This document shows, one piece after another, positions 35,439 to 44,751 of a stretch of DNA of 64,000 nt. Made by a program: the position numbers and the translations under genes. This DNA is from Haloplanus sp. HW8-1. Its GTDB lineage: Archaea; Halobacteriota; Halobacteria; Halobacteriales; Haloferacaceae. The DNA is taken from assembly GCF_023703795.1 (NCBI RefSeq), contig NZ_CP098518.1:62001-126000 (forward strand). Direction: 5' to 3'. Each line of letters opens with the position of its first letter. Position 1 is the first letter of the stretch. The notes under the pieces are model-generated. The model was not told the origin of the DNA. It saw only the letters and a list, made by a program, of their open reading frames with translations, and did no database searches.

Positions 35439-36434
35439 ATGGAGACCCTGCTTCTGGACGGCGAGACCGTCGAGAACAACGCCCCCATGGAATCGCTCGT
35501 CGACGCCGTCGAGGCGGCCTTCGCAGCCTACGACCGTGGCGACGCGACCATGCCACCGAAGTCCTACGTCGACCTTCCGCAGTACGACGGCGACTTCCGG
35601 TCGATGCCGGCCTACCTCCGGGCCGACGACTGGGACGCCGCGGGCGTGAAGTGGGTGAACTCCCACCCGCACAACGAGGAGCGTCACGGCCTTCCGACGG
35701 TGATGGGGACGATGATCTACTCCGATCCCGAGACGGCGGTTCCCCTCGCGATCATGGACGGCACGGCGCTGACGACCCGGCGGACGGGCGCGGCCGCCGC
35801 CGTCGCCACCGACCATCTGGCGGTCGCGGATGCCACCTCGATGGGACTCGTCGGTGCGGGCGTCCAGTCGGTCGCCCAACTCGACGCCGTCGCGACGGTC
35901 CGCCCTATCGACACCGTCGTCGTCGCCGACGCCGACGCGGACCGGGCGCGGGCGTTCGTCGACGCGGTGAGCGACCGGTTCGACGCGCGCGTCGGGTCCA
36001 TCGCCGAGGCGGCCGACTGCGACGTGCTCTCGACGGTGACCCCCGTCCGGGATCCGATCGTCGAGTCCGTCGGCGACCACACTCACGTCAACGCCGTCGG
36101 CGCCGACGCGCCCGGCAAACACGAACTCGCCGACGACCTGCTGGCGGTCGCGAAACTCGTCGTCGACGACCACGCCCAGTGTACCCACTCCGGCGAGATC
36201 AACGTCCCCTACGGGTCGGGACGGCTCACCGACGCCGACATCCACGCCGAACTCGGCGCGGTAGTGACCGGTACGAAGGCGGGCCGAACCCCCGAGGACG
36301 GCGTCACCGTCTTCGACAGCACTGGCCTCGCCATCCAGGACGTGGCCGCCGCCCACGTCGTCTACGAACGGGCCTCGGCCGCGGGCGCGGGGACGGCCTT
36401 CGACCTGCTCGGTCTCGGCCGTGACTCCGCATGA
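35439..36434 (+). CDS. Ornithine cyclodeaminase/mu-crystallin family protein (alanine dehydrogenase-like)
   Basis: 331 residues. The N-terminal substrate domain has KWVNSHPHNEERHGLPTVMG, and the Rossmann domain starts at MGLVGAGVQSVAQLDAV, with VVVADADADRA behind it. The conserved lysine/arginine region TALTTRRTGAAAAVA is present. Archaeal members include NAD-dependent alanine dehydrogenase and ornithine cyclodeaminase; residues that would decide between them cannot be judged by eye. The gene ends close to a minus-strand remnant and leuS. Confidence 0.85.
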   Translation: METLLLDGETVENNAPMESLVDAVEAAFAAYDRGDATMPPKSYVDLPQYDGDFRSMPAYLRADDWDAAGVKWVNSHPHNEERHGLPTVMGTMIYSDPETAVPLAIMDGTALTTRRTGAAAAVATDHLAVADATSMGLVGAGVQSVAQLDAVATVRPIDTVVVADADADRARAFVDAVSDRFDARVGSIAEAADCDVLSTVTPVRDPIVESVGDHTHVNAVGADAPGKHELADDLLAVAKLVVDDHAQCTHSGEINVPYGSGRLTDADIHAELGAVVTGTKAGRTPEDGVTVFDSTGLAIQDVAAAHVVYERASAAGAGTAFDLLGLGRDSA

Positions 36435-36455
36435 CCGCGTCCAGTACCTCGACGA

Positions 36456-36655
36456 TCAGTTGGGCGAGAACCAGAAACGCGAGCAGGGGGTGAGGAGGGT
36501 CAACATCCCCAAGCAGACACTCCAGCCGACCACGTCCCTCCCGGCGTCGGGCCGGGTGCGAAACCGCCCTCCGGGGGTTCGGTAGCCCGTCCCGCCCGCC
36601 TCGTCGTCGCTCGTGTCCCGTCGGTAGGCCTCCGTCCGACTGAATCCTGATCGGG
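36456..36655 (-). pseudogene. Remnant of a small DUF7535-like membrane protein gene
   Basis: The minus-strand frame directly after leuS reads GGTGYRTPGGRFRTRPDAG, then RDVVGWSVCLGMLTLLTP, the form of a known small haloarchaeal membrane protein, but it then breaks into CSRFWFSPN and stop. Adding one C to the ccccc run near 36487 restores LLAFLVLAQLIVEVLDAV. No ATG, GTG or TTG start is present upstream in frame. Start loss plus a single-base frameshift point to a decaying gene, or to a sequencing error for the frameshift part. The DUF number is from memory. Confidence 0.4.
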
Positions 36656-36658
36656 TGG

Positions 36659-39526
36659 CTACTCGATGTAGATCGCCGGACGGAAGGGGACGGCGTCGCT
36701 CGCCTTCCCGCCCGGATCCGGCGGATCGGCGTCCTCGGCGTACACCGACACCTCGGCGTCGAACTCCCGTTCGAGGAAGGGTACGGCCGCCTCGTAGACC
36801 GCCATCTCGTCGAGGCCGCCCATGGCCGCGACCGTCTCGTCGTCCATATCGCGCACGAGGTCGACGAGTTCGCCCGCGAGGTCGTTGACCGCGTCGCCCC
36901 GTTCGCGCAGGTCGGGGTCGCTCATCGCCTCGCTCATCACCGCGCCCACGTCCGGGCCGACCTCGGCCACCGCGTCGAACACTGCCCGCTTCCAGTCGGC
37001 GGCGACGTACACCCACACGGCGTCGGGGTCGGTTCCAGTCACGTCGACGATGTCGTTGACGTCCTCGGTGAGGCGTTCGATCCGTCGCTCCTGCAGTTCC
37101 GTGTCGGTGCGCTCCAGGTCGGGGTCGGCCTCCGGCCACGGGACGTCCTCGGCCGGGTCGCCCGTCAACCGCTCGTGGAGTTCGTTCGCCATGAACGGGA
37201 CGAAGGGCGCGAGGAGGCGCAGACGTGTCTCGAGGGCGTGGCGGAGCGTCCACTGCGCCCCCGGTCGATCCAGGTCCGTCCGGCGGCGGTACCACCGGAG
37301 CGACTCCTCGAACCCGTAGAAGGCGGTCTGGCTCGCGGTCCGCGTCTCCGCGCCCTCCATCGCCTCGGCCGTCTCGCGGACGGTCCGCTGGAGTTTCGAG
37401 AGCAGCCACCGGTCGATATGTTCGAGGTCCCGTGCCGCGGGGTCGTCGGCGAACGTCGACGCCGGCTCCTCGGGCAGCAGTTCGGTCGCGCGGTTCCAGA
37501 ACCGTTCGAGCTGGTCGCGGACGCTCTCGACCTGGTCGGCGCGCCAGTCGTAGTCCTGCCACGGCTCCGCGGAGTTGAGCAGGAAAAAGCGCACCGTGTC
37601 GGCGCCGTACGCCTCGATGGCCTCGTCCGGAAGGACGACGTGACCCTTTGAGGAGGACATCTTCCGTCCCTCCAGCAGGCCCATGCCCATGATGACGATG
37701 CCCGCCGGCCACTGCGGTTCGTCGAACAGCTCCGCGTGGTGGAACAGATAGAAGGTGAGGTGATTCGAGATGAGGTCGTTCGCCGAGAAGCGGTAGTCGA
37801 CGGGGTACCAGTAGCGCCACTCCTCCCGCAGGTCGAGCGCTCGCGGATCGGGGTCGTCGACGGCCTCGGGCCCGTAAAACAGCGCGTCGAAGAACTCGCG
37901 GTCGAGATCCTCGACGGGAATCTCGCGCAGGCGAGGCGCGAGCGTGTAGTAGGCCATGTAGATCGTCGAGTCCGAGAGGGGCTCGATGACGAAGTCGTCG
38001 TCCCACGGCAGCCGGGTCCCCAGCCCGTAGTTGCGGATGCAGGGCCACTCGTTGAGCCAGTCGATGGTGTGGTCGTACTCCCCGCGGGTGTTCTCGGGGA
38101 TGCACTCCATGTTCTCGACGACCCGCTTGGTCGCTGCCTTCCAGTCCTCGTCGTTGTATCGGAGGAACCAGGTGTCCTGTTCGGCCACCTCGACGTCGCC
38201 GCCACACCGGCAGATCACCTCCTCGGAGAACTCGTACATGGTGTCGAAGTGACCGGCCTCGACACCCGCCGCTCGGTAGGCTTCGCGCACGTCCTCGATC
38301 ACTTCGCCCGCGAACTCGCCGTAGTCGTCGTGGAGGCGACCCGTGTGGAACTCGCGGTTGTACAGTTCCTGGGTCACGTCCTCCAGTTCGGGGTCGTTCG
38401 AGGACGTGACGTCCGCCGACTCGACGGCGTCCCTCGCCGGGATCTTGCCGTACCCCTCGACGCCGAGGATCGGCACCGGATCGATAGCGGCGACGACGGC
38501 GGGGTCGACGCCGTAGCGCTCCATGCGTTCGTCGTCCGCCTTCGCCTCCTGGAGCGCCAGGTAGTCGTCCGGGGAGTGAGCGGGCACCGACATGACGACG
38601 CCAGTGGCGTTGTCGGGATCGACGAACGTCGCCGGCAGGATCGGCACCTCGTCGCCGGTCACGGGGTTGGTGACCGATCGACCGACCAGGTCCGCGCCGA
38701 CGAACGTCTCCGTCACGCTCACGTCGTGTGCCTGTAGGCGGAGTTTCTCCGTTGCCGCCTCGGAGGCCAGCCACGTCTCGTCGTCGACCGTCGCCCGGAC
38801 GTACGTGGCGTCGGGATCGACGTAGGCGTTCGTGACACCCCGGACCGTCTCGGGCCGCAGCGTCGCCATCGGCACCACCGCATCCTCCAGACCGAAGCGG
38901 ATCAGGGTGTACTCCTGGTATTCGGCCTCCTCGCCCTCCAGCAGGTCGTGGGTGGTGACTGGCTGTTCCTCGTTCGTGCAGTATTTGACGGGGTGGAGCC
39001 CCTTCTCCAGGCGGTTACGCTCCCGCAGCGTCTCGTACTGCCAGGTGACGAACTTCGAGTAGCGGTCGTCGTTGGTGGTGAACTCGCGGCGCCAGTCGAT
39101 GGAGAGCCCCAGCGACTTCATCCCCCGCTTGTAATGTTCCTCGATGAAGTAGCGGGCGTAGCCCATCGGCGTCTCCAGGTCCTGGAGGGTGTTCTCGGGG
39201 ACGTCGTAGGTGTCCCGCAGTACCGACAGCTGCTCCGACTCGCCTTTCTTCAGGCGCTCGACGGCGCCGATGATCGGCGTGCCGGTGACGTGCCAGGCGA
39301 TGGGAAAGAGGACGTTGTCGCCCTGCTGTCGACGGTAACGAGCGTACACGTCGGGGACGGTGTACGTCCGGACGTGGCCCATGTGCATCCCACCGCTCGG
39401 GTACGGGTAGGGGACGGTGATGAACGCCGCGTCCTCGCCGTCGCCGTCCGGGTCGGCCTCGTACCGGCCCGTCTCGGCCCAGCGCTCCCGCCAGCGCTCC
39501 TCGATGTCCTGCGGGTCGTAGTCCAT
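36659..39526 (-). CDS. leuS: Leucyl-tRNA synthetase
   Basis: A 955-residue class Ia synthetase charging tRNA-Leu. The HIGH motif is HMGH (residues 48-51, in PYPSGGMHMGHVRTYTV) and the KMSKS motif is GRKMSSSKGHVVL. A large CP1 editing domain lies between them (T-rich VPMATLRPETVRGVTNAY), with zinc-type cysteines in EEVICRCGGDVEV. The anticodon-binding region and C-terminal extension follow to 955. The start is ATG 39526 (MDYDPQDIEERW); the longer upstream frame is not needed. It is the archaeal/eukaryotic-type LeuRS. Confidence 0.95.
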   Translation of the reverse strand: MDYDPQDIEERWRERWAETGRYEADPDGDGEDAAFITVPYPYPSGGMHMGHVRTYTVPDVYARYRRQQGDNVLFPIAWHVTGTPIIGAVERLKKGESEQLSVLRDTYDVPENTLQDLETPMGYARYFIEEHYKRGMKSLGLSIDWRREFTTNDDRYSKFVTWQYETLRERNRLEKGLHPVKYCTNEEQPVTTHDLLEGEEAEYQEYTLIRFGLEDAVVPMATLRPETVRGVTNAYVDPDATYVRATVDDETWLASEAATEKLRLQAHDVSVTETFVGADLVGRSVTNPVTGDEVPILPATFVDPDNATGVVMSVPAHSPDDYLALQEAKADDERMERYGVDPAVVAAIDPVPILGVEGYGKIPARDAVESADVTSSNDPELEDVTQELYNREFHTGRLHDDYGEFAGEVIEDVREAYRAAGVEAGHFDTMYEFSEEVICRCGGDVEVAEQDTWFLRYNDEDWKAATKRVVENMECIPENTRGEYDHTIDWLNEWPCIRNYGLGTRLPWDDDFVIEPLSDSTIYMAYYTLAPRLREIPVEDLDREFFDALFYGPEAVDDPDPRALDLREEWRYWYPVDYRFSANDLISNHLTFYLFHHAELFDEPQWPAGIVIMGMGLLEGRKMSSSKGHVVLPDEAIEAYGADTVRFFLLNSAEPWQDYDWRADQVESVRDQLERFWNRATELLPEEPASTFADDPAARDLEHIDRWLLSKLQRTVRETAEAMEGAETRTASQTAFYGFEESLRWYRRRTDLDRPGAQWTLRHALETRLRLLAPFVPFMANELHERLTGDPAEDVPWPEADPDLERTDTELQERRIERLTEDVNDIVDVTGTDPDAVWVYVAADWKRAVFDAVAEVGPDVGAVMSEAMSDPDLRERGDAVNDLAGELVDLVRDMDDETVAAMGGLDEMAVYEAAVPFLEREFDAEVSVYAEDADPPDPGGKASDAVPFRPAIYIE

Positions 39527-39666
39527 ATGCCGGATCAGGTCCCGCCGACCTAAAATAACTCCTATCCCGTCGGCCGACACGACGCCGGCACCGGCCGTCG
39601 TCGCAGCCCCCCGGATAAGAGTCATTACTCTCGGTCCGCGCGGCGGTAAGCGACCATTATCTATCC

Positions 39667-41133
39667 GTGTTCCCGACACAGGGGTTGGCGAATACAGTCG
39701 TGAGTGAGTCGTCGTCCGGACGGATCGCGGGCGCAGTGGGGCTCGTGAGCCTCGCCGGGGCGGTGCTCGGCGTCTGGATCGTCGCCCTCGACAGCGTGCC
39801 CTGGCGTGCGCTGTCGCCCGCGACCGCCGCGCCCACCGGACTGGTGCTCCTCCTCCTCGTTGCGGCCGGGTGGGTCCTCCGGAGCGACCTCGACGGCACG
39901 ACCGCCCTCCACGTCCCAGTCGCGTCGCTCGCGGGGATGGTTACGTTCGGCGGCTTCGCGCGGGTCGTGATCCTCGATACCCTCGTCTCGGCGACCGGCG
40001 TTCGACCGACGCTGATCGTGTTGAACTTCGTGGGTGCCGGTGGTGCCGCCGGCCTCGTCGCTGGCCTGTTCACGGCGAAACAGTCGGCGACCATCCAGTC
40101 GCTCCGCAACGCCCGAAACGAGTACCGGGACCTCTTCGACGGCATCGGCGAGACGGTGTTCGTCCACGACACACGGGGCCGGATCCTCGCGATCAACGAA
40201 GGTGCGGTCGATCGACTCGGGTACGGCCCCCCGTCGCTCCGTGGCCGGTCCATCGACGACGTGGTGGGGAACGGCGAGGCTCGCGGGCGGTACGTCACCG
40301 ACGACGATCGCATCGTCTACGAAACCGTCCAGCTGACCGCCGACGGGGAGGTCATCCCCGTCGAGGTCAGCGCCAGCGTCGTCCGGTATCACGGCGCGCC
40401 GGCGGTGCTCTCCGTCGCGCGGGACATCAGCGAACGCCGCGCCTCCGAGAACGAACTGGAGCGTGCACGCGACCAACTCCGCGCGCTCAACCGCGTGCTC
40501 CGTCACGACATCCGCAACGACATGCAGATCGTGACCGGGCTCGCCGACCTCCTCGACGAACACGTCGACGAACCGGGACGGGAGTACCTCGATACCATCA
40601 CCGCGACCGGCGAACACGTGGTCGAACTCACCCGGAGTTCCCGGGAACTCGCCCGCACGGTCGCCGGGGAGACGGAACTCCCGCTGGAACCGGTGTCGCT
40701 CGCCGAGACGCTTCAGGGCGAACTCGACCGGCGACGCAAGGCCTTCGACCACGCCACCCTCGCCCTCGACGGCGAGATTCCGGACGTGCGGGTGCAGGCG
40801 AACGATCTGCTCGCCTCCGTGTTCCGGAACCTGCTGAACAACGCGGTCCAGCACAACGACCGCGAGGAGCCCACCGTCACCGTCTCTGCGGACCTGCTGC
40901 GTGGCGACCACCGGGTTCGGGTGCGAGTCGCCGACGACGGCCCCGGCATCCCGGCTGAACTGGAGGGGGACGTCTTCGGTAAGGGGGAGAAGGGCCTCGA
41001 GAGCGCGGGGACGGGGCTCGGTCTCTATCTCGTCGACTCGCTCGTCGATCACTACGGCGGCGAGGTGTGGATCGAGGAGAACGAGCCGCGGGGAACCGTC
41101 GTCGTCGTCGAACTCCCCCTCGCGGAGACCTGA
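39667..41133 (+). CDS. Membrane-bound PAS sensor histidine kinase
   Basis: 488 residues (GTG 39667; GTG 39700 is an alternative). Four hydrophobic helices at ~20-140 anchor it, followed by a PAS domain (~150-260: DLFDGIGETVFVHDTRGRI to VARDISERR), the phospho-acceptor region LNRVLRHDIRNDMQIVTGL with the H-box histidine, and an HATPase domain (NLLNNAVQHN, DDGPGIP, KGEKGLESAGTGLGLYLV). It autophosphorylates in response to an unknown signal. Its ATPase end is nearly the same as that of the second kinase 1.5 kb away. Confidence 0.9.
   Translation: MFPTQGLANTVVSESSSGRIAGAVGLVSLAGAVLGVWIVALDSVPWRALSPATAAPTGLVLLLLVAAGWVLRSDLDGTTALHVPVASLAGMVTFGGFARVVILDTLVSATGVRPTLIVLNFVGAGGAAGLVAGLFTAKQSATIQSLRNARNEYRDLFDGIGETVFVHDTRGRILAINEGAVDRLGYGPPSLRGRSIDDVVGNGEARGRYVTDDDRIVYETVQLTADGEVIPVEVSASVVRYHGAPAVLSVARDISERRASENELERARDQLRALNRVLRHDIRNDMQIVTGLADLLDEHVDEPGREYLDTITATGEHVVELTRSSRELARTVAGETELPLEPVSLAETLQGELDRRRKAFDHATLALDGEIPDVRVQANDLLASVFRNLLNNAVQHNDREEPTVTVSADLLRGDHRVRVRVADDGPGIPAELEGDVFGKGEKGLESAGTGLGLYLVDSLVDHYGGEVWIEENEPRGTVVVVELPLAET
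40972..41015 (+). repeat. 44-base inverted repeat, copy in first kinase
   Basis: This 44-base stretch within the HATPase G2 box is exactly the reverse complement of 42617-42660 in the second kinase gene. It encodes VFGKGEKGLESAGTG in both. Confidence 0.9.
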
Positions 41134-41140
41134 CGGCGGG

Positions 41141-41566
41141 CTACTCCACGTCGATGCGGTGGACGTCGTCGTCGCGTTCGACGGGGATCGTCACCGTGAG
41201 CACGCCGTTCCGGTAGGTCGCCGACGTGCCGTCGTGGTGGCCTCCGGCCGGTAGCTGAATCGTGCGGTGCATCGAGCGGTGGTGGCGCTCGCGGCGCAGG
41301 TAGGCGTCGTCTTCCGACGACTCCTCCAGTTCGGACTCGGCGTGGATCGTCAGGCGGTCGTCGTCGATGGAGACGTCGAGCGCCTCCCGCTCGAATCCGG
41401 GGACGTCCGCCGTCACGACGATTTCGTCGTCGTAGTGGGCGATGTCGACGGCGAAGTCACCGCTTCCCCCGGATCGGCTGCCCGTCCCGAGGCTCCGGTT
41501 CATCCGCTCGAACAGGTCGTCGAACTCACTGACGTAGTTGGGTTGCATGGGGTACGTCACCGACAT
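41141..41566 (-). CDS. hsp20: Hsp20/alpha-crystallin small heat-shock protein
   Basis: 141 residues with an alpha-crystallin domain: FAVDIAHYDDEIVVTADVPGF, LDVSIDDDRLTIHAESE and the end GVLTVTIPVERDDDVHRIDVE. The N-terminal arm is short. It binds unfolding proteins without ATP and forms oligomers. The start at ATG 41566 (MSVTYPMQPNYVSEF) is preferred over the longer frame. It lies tail-to-tail with the first kinase, with only seven bases between their stops. Confidence 0.9.
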   Translation of the reverse strand: MSVTYPMQPNYVSEFDDLFERMNRSLGTGSRSGGSGDFAVDIAHYDDEIVVTADVPGFEREALDVSIDDDRLTIHAESELEESSEDDAYLRRERHHRSMHRTIQLPAGGHHDGTSATYRNGVLTVTIPVERDDDVHRIDVE

Positions 41567-41654
41567 CTCGTACGCTCGATGAGGGGATAAAGCTAGCAGG
41601 ACGGGAGCTATCCACACGCACGGTAGCGGGACTGTACCTCGGAGTCACGCCGAT

Positions 41655-42458
41655 TCAGACGACGTGTCGCGTGTCGTAGGACCCGAGTCGGCGAACCCAC
41701 CCGTTGGCCGCGATATCCTCGACCTCCTCGACGGCGGCCGCGGCGTGGTCCTCGTACAGGCCGGCCTCGAAGTCGATGTGGAAGAGGTAGTCCCCGAGGC
41801 GGTCGCCCGTGGGCCGGGACTCCACGCGGGAGAGGTTGATGTCGCGGTTGGCGAAGGCCTCTAGCAACTCCAGGAGGAGTCCGGGGTAGTTGGCGTTCGG
41901 GTTGACGACGATCGTCGACTTGCCGCCGGCTGTGGACCGCTCCTCGGCGGGCGAGATGACGAAAAACCGGGTGGCGTTCGAGCTTCGGTCTTGGATGTCC
42001 TCGGCGAGGATCTGCAGGTCCTCGTCCGCGTTGTCGGGGTGAGCGATGGCGGCGACGCTTCCGTCCTCGCGGGCGTGTTCGACGCCGCGAGCCGTACTCG
42101 CGACGGCTTCGAGGGTCACGTCGGGGTACTCGGCTTCGAGGAACGTCCGGCACTGGGCGAGCGCCTGCGAGTGACTGGCGACGACGTCGAACGACTCCGA
42201 CTGCGCCAGCAGGGCGTGTCGAATCGGCGTGACGACCTCCTCGACGACGCCCACGTCGTAGTCGGACAGGGCGTCCAGGGTCTCGGTGACGCTTCCCTCG
42301 ATACTGTTCTCGATGGGGACGACACCGCGGCGGTACTCGCCGTCGGCGACCGCCTCGACGATGGCCGTCACCGACTCGCTGAACGTGACCTCGTCGGCGG
42401 CCGCCCGCGCGGCGCGGTGGGAGTAGGTCCCCGCCGGACCGAGCGTGATGGCTTCCAT
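41655..42458 (-). CDS. pheA: Prephenate dehydratase
   Basis: 267 residues. The catalytic domain starts MEAITLGPAGTYSHRAAR and has GVVPIENSIEGSVTETLD, with the TRFF motif in SSNATRFFVIS. The C-terminal ACT domain (NYPGLLLELLEAFANRDINLSRVESRP) gives phenylalanine feedback control. It converts prephenate to phenylpyruvate in phenylalanine synthesis. A monofunctional enzyme, as is usual in archaea. The start is ATG 42458. Confidence 0.93.
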   Translation of the reverse strand: MEAITLGPAGTYSHRAARAAADEVTFSESVTAIVEAVADGEYRRGVVPIENSIEGSVTETLDALSDYDVGVVEEVVTPIRHALLAQSESFDVVASHSQALAQCRTFLEAEYPDVTLEAVASTARGVEHAREDGSVAAIAHPDNADEDLQILAEDIQDRSSNATRFFVISPAEERSTAGGKSTIVVNPNANYPGLLLELLEAFANRDINLSRVESRPTGDRLGDYLFHIDFEAGLYEDHAAAAVEEVEDIAANGWVRRLGSYDTRHVV

Positions 42459-42501
42459 GGACCGAGGATCGCGTGGCGCGGTGAAAAACGCGTCGGGTCC
42501 G

Positions 42502-43923
42502 TCACGTCGCCAGGTCGAATCGGAGGGCAAACACGGTCCCGCGAGGGTCGTTGTCCTCGATCCACACCTCGCCGCCGTAATGATCGACGAGCGTGTACAC
42601 CAGGTGAAGTCCCAGTCCCGTCCCCGCGCTCTCGAGGCCCTTCTCCCCCTTACCGAAGACCGTCTCCTTCCGGTCGTCGGGGATGCCGGGGCCGTCGTCG
42701 GTGACCCGGACGATCACGTCGTCACCCTCGACGGCGGCGGAGACGGTGACAGTGGGTTCCTCGCGATCGCTGTGCCGGACCGCGTTGTTCAGCAGGTTCC
42801 GGAACACCGATCCCAGCATGTCGTTGGCGACGATCTCGACGAGCGGGACGTTCCCCCGGCTACGGATCGCCGCGTCCGGATAGCTCGACTGGGCCTCCCG
42901 CACTTCCCGGTTCAAGACGTACGAGAGTTGCACCGGTTCGAGGGTCGAATCGGCTTCCGCGACGAGCGTCTCCATCAGCTCTCCCATCACGTCCGTCAGT
43001 TCGATCACGTGATCCGTGCGGCTACGGACCGTCTCGAGTTGTGGCCGGTTCGTCTCGCCGACGGCGGTGTCGAGCAGATCGGTCATCCCCTGGATGAGCT
43101 GCATGTCGTTGCGGATGTCGTGGCGAACGATCCGATTGAGGAGTTCGAGGCGTTCGTTCTGCTCTTCCAGCACCCGCTGGTACTCGCGGGTCTCGGTGAC
43201 GTCCTTGATCGCACCGTCGATATACGACTCGCCGTCGGCAGGATCGAACCGACAGACGGTGAGCAGTCCCCAGAAGGTCTCGCCGTCGAGCGTCCGAAGC
43301 TCCAGTTTCTCGGTGACGACGCCGCTCTCGGCCACGGCGTCGAAGAACTCGCGACGGTCGTTCTGGTCGGCGTAGATGTCCGTCACCGGCGTCGAGAGCA
43401 GGCGGCCCCTGTCGTCGGCGCCGAACAGGTCGACCATGGTGGGGTTGACTTCGAGGAAGGTCCCGTCGGGGTCGTCGTGGGCCCGAAAGATGCCCGTCGG
43501 CACGTGTTCGACCAGTTCCTCGAACCGGCCGAGTTCGTCCCGCCGACGCTTCCGGTCGGTCACGTCCCGGACGGTCGACAGGACACACGACTCGCCGTCG
43601 AGTTCCACGGGCGACGCGGAGAGTTCGGCCCAGAAGGACTCCCCGTCGCGCCGGCCCAGTAACCACTCCACCGCCGCCGCGTCGCCTCGGGCGGCATCGA
43701 GCAGTCGGTCGGCGGGGGGTTCCGGTCGCCAGCCGTCGGCGACCAGATCCTCGACGTGTTGGCCGACGAGGACCTCCCGGTTGTACCCGGTCAGGTCGGC
43801 GAACCGACCGTTGGCGGCGCGAACGACGCCGGTGTCCGGGTCGTGAACCAGGACACCGTCCGGGAGCCGCTCGAAGAGGTCGCGGGCGTCGGAGCCGGTC
43901 GCAGTCGCGATCGATTCGTCCAC
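42502..43923 (-). CDS. Soluble double-PAS sensor histidine kinase
   Basis: 473 residues without membrane helices. PAS1 (~12-125) begins DLFERLPDGVLVHDPDTGVV; PAS2 (~135-250) begins LVEHVPTGIFRAHDDPDGTF. The phospho-acceptor helix is LNRIVRHDIRNDMQLIQGM, and the ATPase domain has NLLNNAVRHS, DDGPGIP and KGEKGLESAGTGLGLHLV. It is a cytoplasmic kinase likely sensing redox, light or a small ligand. Its last ~100 residues are closely related to the kinase at 39.7-41.1 kb, which suggests duplication or gene conversion. Confidence 0.9.
   Translation of the reverse strand: MDESIATATGSDARDLFERLPDGVLVHDPDTGVVRAANGRFADLTGYNREVLVGQHVEDLVADGWRPEPPADRLLDAARGDAAAVEWLLGRRDGESFWAELSASPVELDGESCVLSTVRDVTDRKRRRDELGRFEELVEHVPTGIFRAHDDPDGTFLEVNPTMVDLFGADDRGRLLSTPVTDIYADQNDRREFFDAVAESGVVTEKLELRTLDGETFWGLLTVCRFDPADGESYIDGAIKDVTETREYQRVLEEQNERLELLNRIVRHDIRNDMQLIQGMTDLLDTAVGETNRPQLETVRSRTDHVIELTDVMGELMETLVAEADSTLEPVQLSYVLNREVREAQSSYPDAAIRSRGNVPLVEIVANDMLGSVFRNLLNNAVRHSDREEPTVTVSAAVEGDDVIVRVTDDGPGIPDDRKETVFGKGEKGLESAGTGLGLHLVYTLVDHYGGEVWIEDNDPRGTVFALRFDLAT
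42617..42660 (-). repeat. 44-base inverted repeat, copy in second kinase
   Basis: Exact reverse complement of 40972-41015. The two copies flank hsp20 and pheA, so recombination between them would invert those genes. Confidence 0.9.
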
Positions 43924-43968
43924 GTCCTCCCTTCCGACGAGGTCAGTATAAAAATACGGCTCCGATTA

Positions 43969-44655
43969 TCAGTCCGGAGAACAGATGTCGACGAAGTTTC
44001 GAAGGATCGTCAGTCCCGTCTCGCCGCTCTTTTCGGGGTGGAACTGCGTTCCGAAGACGGTTCCGTCATCGTTCGCGATAACGGCGGGGAAGGTGCGCCC
44101 GTGGTCGGTGGTAGCGACGACGGCCCGGTCGTCCTCGGGGACGGCGTAGTAAGAATGGACGAAGTAGGCGTATTCACCGTCGACGGAGCCGCCGCGGTCG
44201 CTCCCCGTGACACCCGTGACCAGCGGGTGATCGCGCTCGACCGACAGTTCGTTCCAGCCCATGTGGGGGACCGTCTGCCCTTCGTCGAACCGCACGTTTC
44301 GGCCGGGGACGAAGTCGAGGCCGACGACTTCGCCCTCGCCGGCGTGGTCGGCCTCCTCGCTCGACGTGAGGAGCATCTGCATCCCCAGGCAGATGCCGAA
44401 GACCGGTTGGCCACGGGACACGGCGTCGGCGAGGGCCTCGCGGTAGGGGCCGGCGTTCTCCATCCCCTCGCGGAACGCGCCGACGCCGGGCAACACGATG
44501 CCGTCGGCGGCGGCGAAGTCGTCGGGGTCGTCGGTGATGGTCACGGCCGCGCCGGCGCGTTCGAGGCCTCGCGTCGCCGACCGGAGGTTGCCGAGGCCGT
44601 AGTCGACGATGACCACGTCCGCGAGCGCCTCCGACGGGGGTTCGGACAGGCTCAT
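43969..44655 (-). CDS. hisH: Imidazole glycerol phosphate synthase, glutaminase subunit
   Basis: A 228-residue class I glutamine amidotransferase of histidine synthesis that supplies ammonia to HisF. It has VVIVDYGLGNLRSATRGLERAG, the nucleophile C89 in VFGICLGMQML, and the His/Glu pair in FGTQFHPEKSG. The start at ATG 44655 (MSLSEPPSEALADV) is chosen over the longer frame to 44724. HisF is not in the window; scattered his genes are usual in haloarchaea. Confidence 0.93.
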   Translation of the reverse strand: MSLSEPPSEALADVVIVDYGLGNLRSATRGLERAGAAVTITDDPDDFAAADGIVLPGVGAFREGMENAGPYREALADAVSRGQPVFGICLGMQMLLTSSEEADHAGEGEVVGLDFVPGRNVRFDEGQTVPHMGWNELSVERDHPLVTGVTGSDRGGSVDGEYAYFVHSYYAVPEDDRAVVATTDHGRTFPAVIANDDGTVFGTQFHPEKSGETGLTILRNFVDICSPD

Positions 44656-44751
44656 ACCCCCCACTCCGTGGGCGGGGGGCAAGTGACTTTTCGTTACGAC
44701 GGCGACTCGTACGTATCGCCGCATCCGTCTCCCGGCGGACGACGGTCCGTC

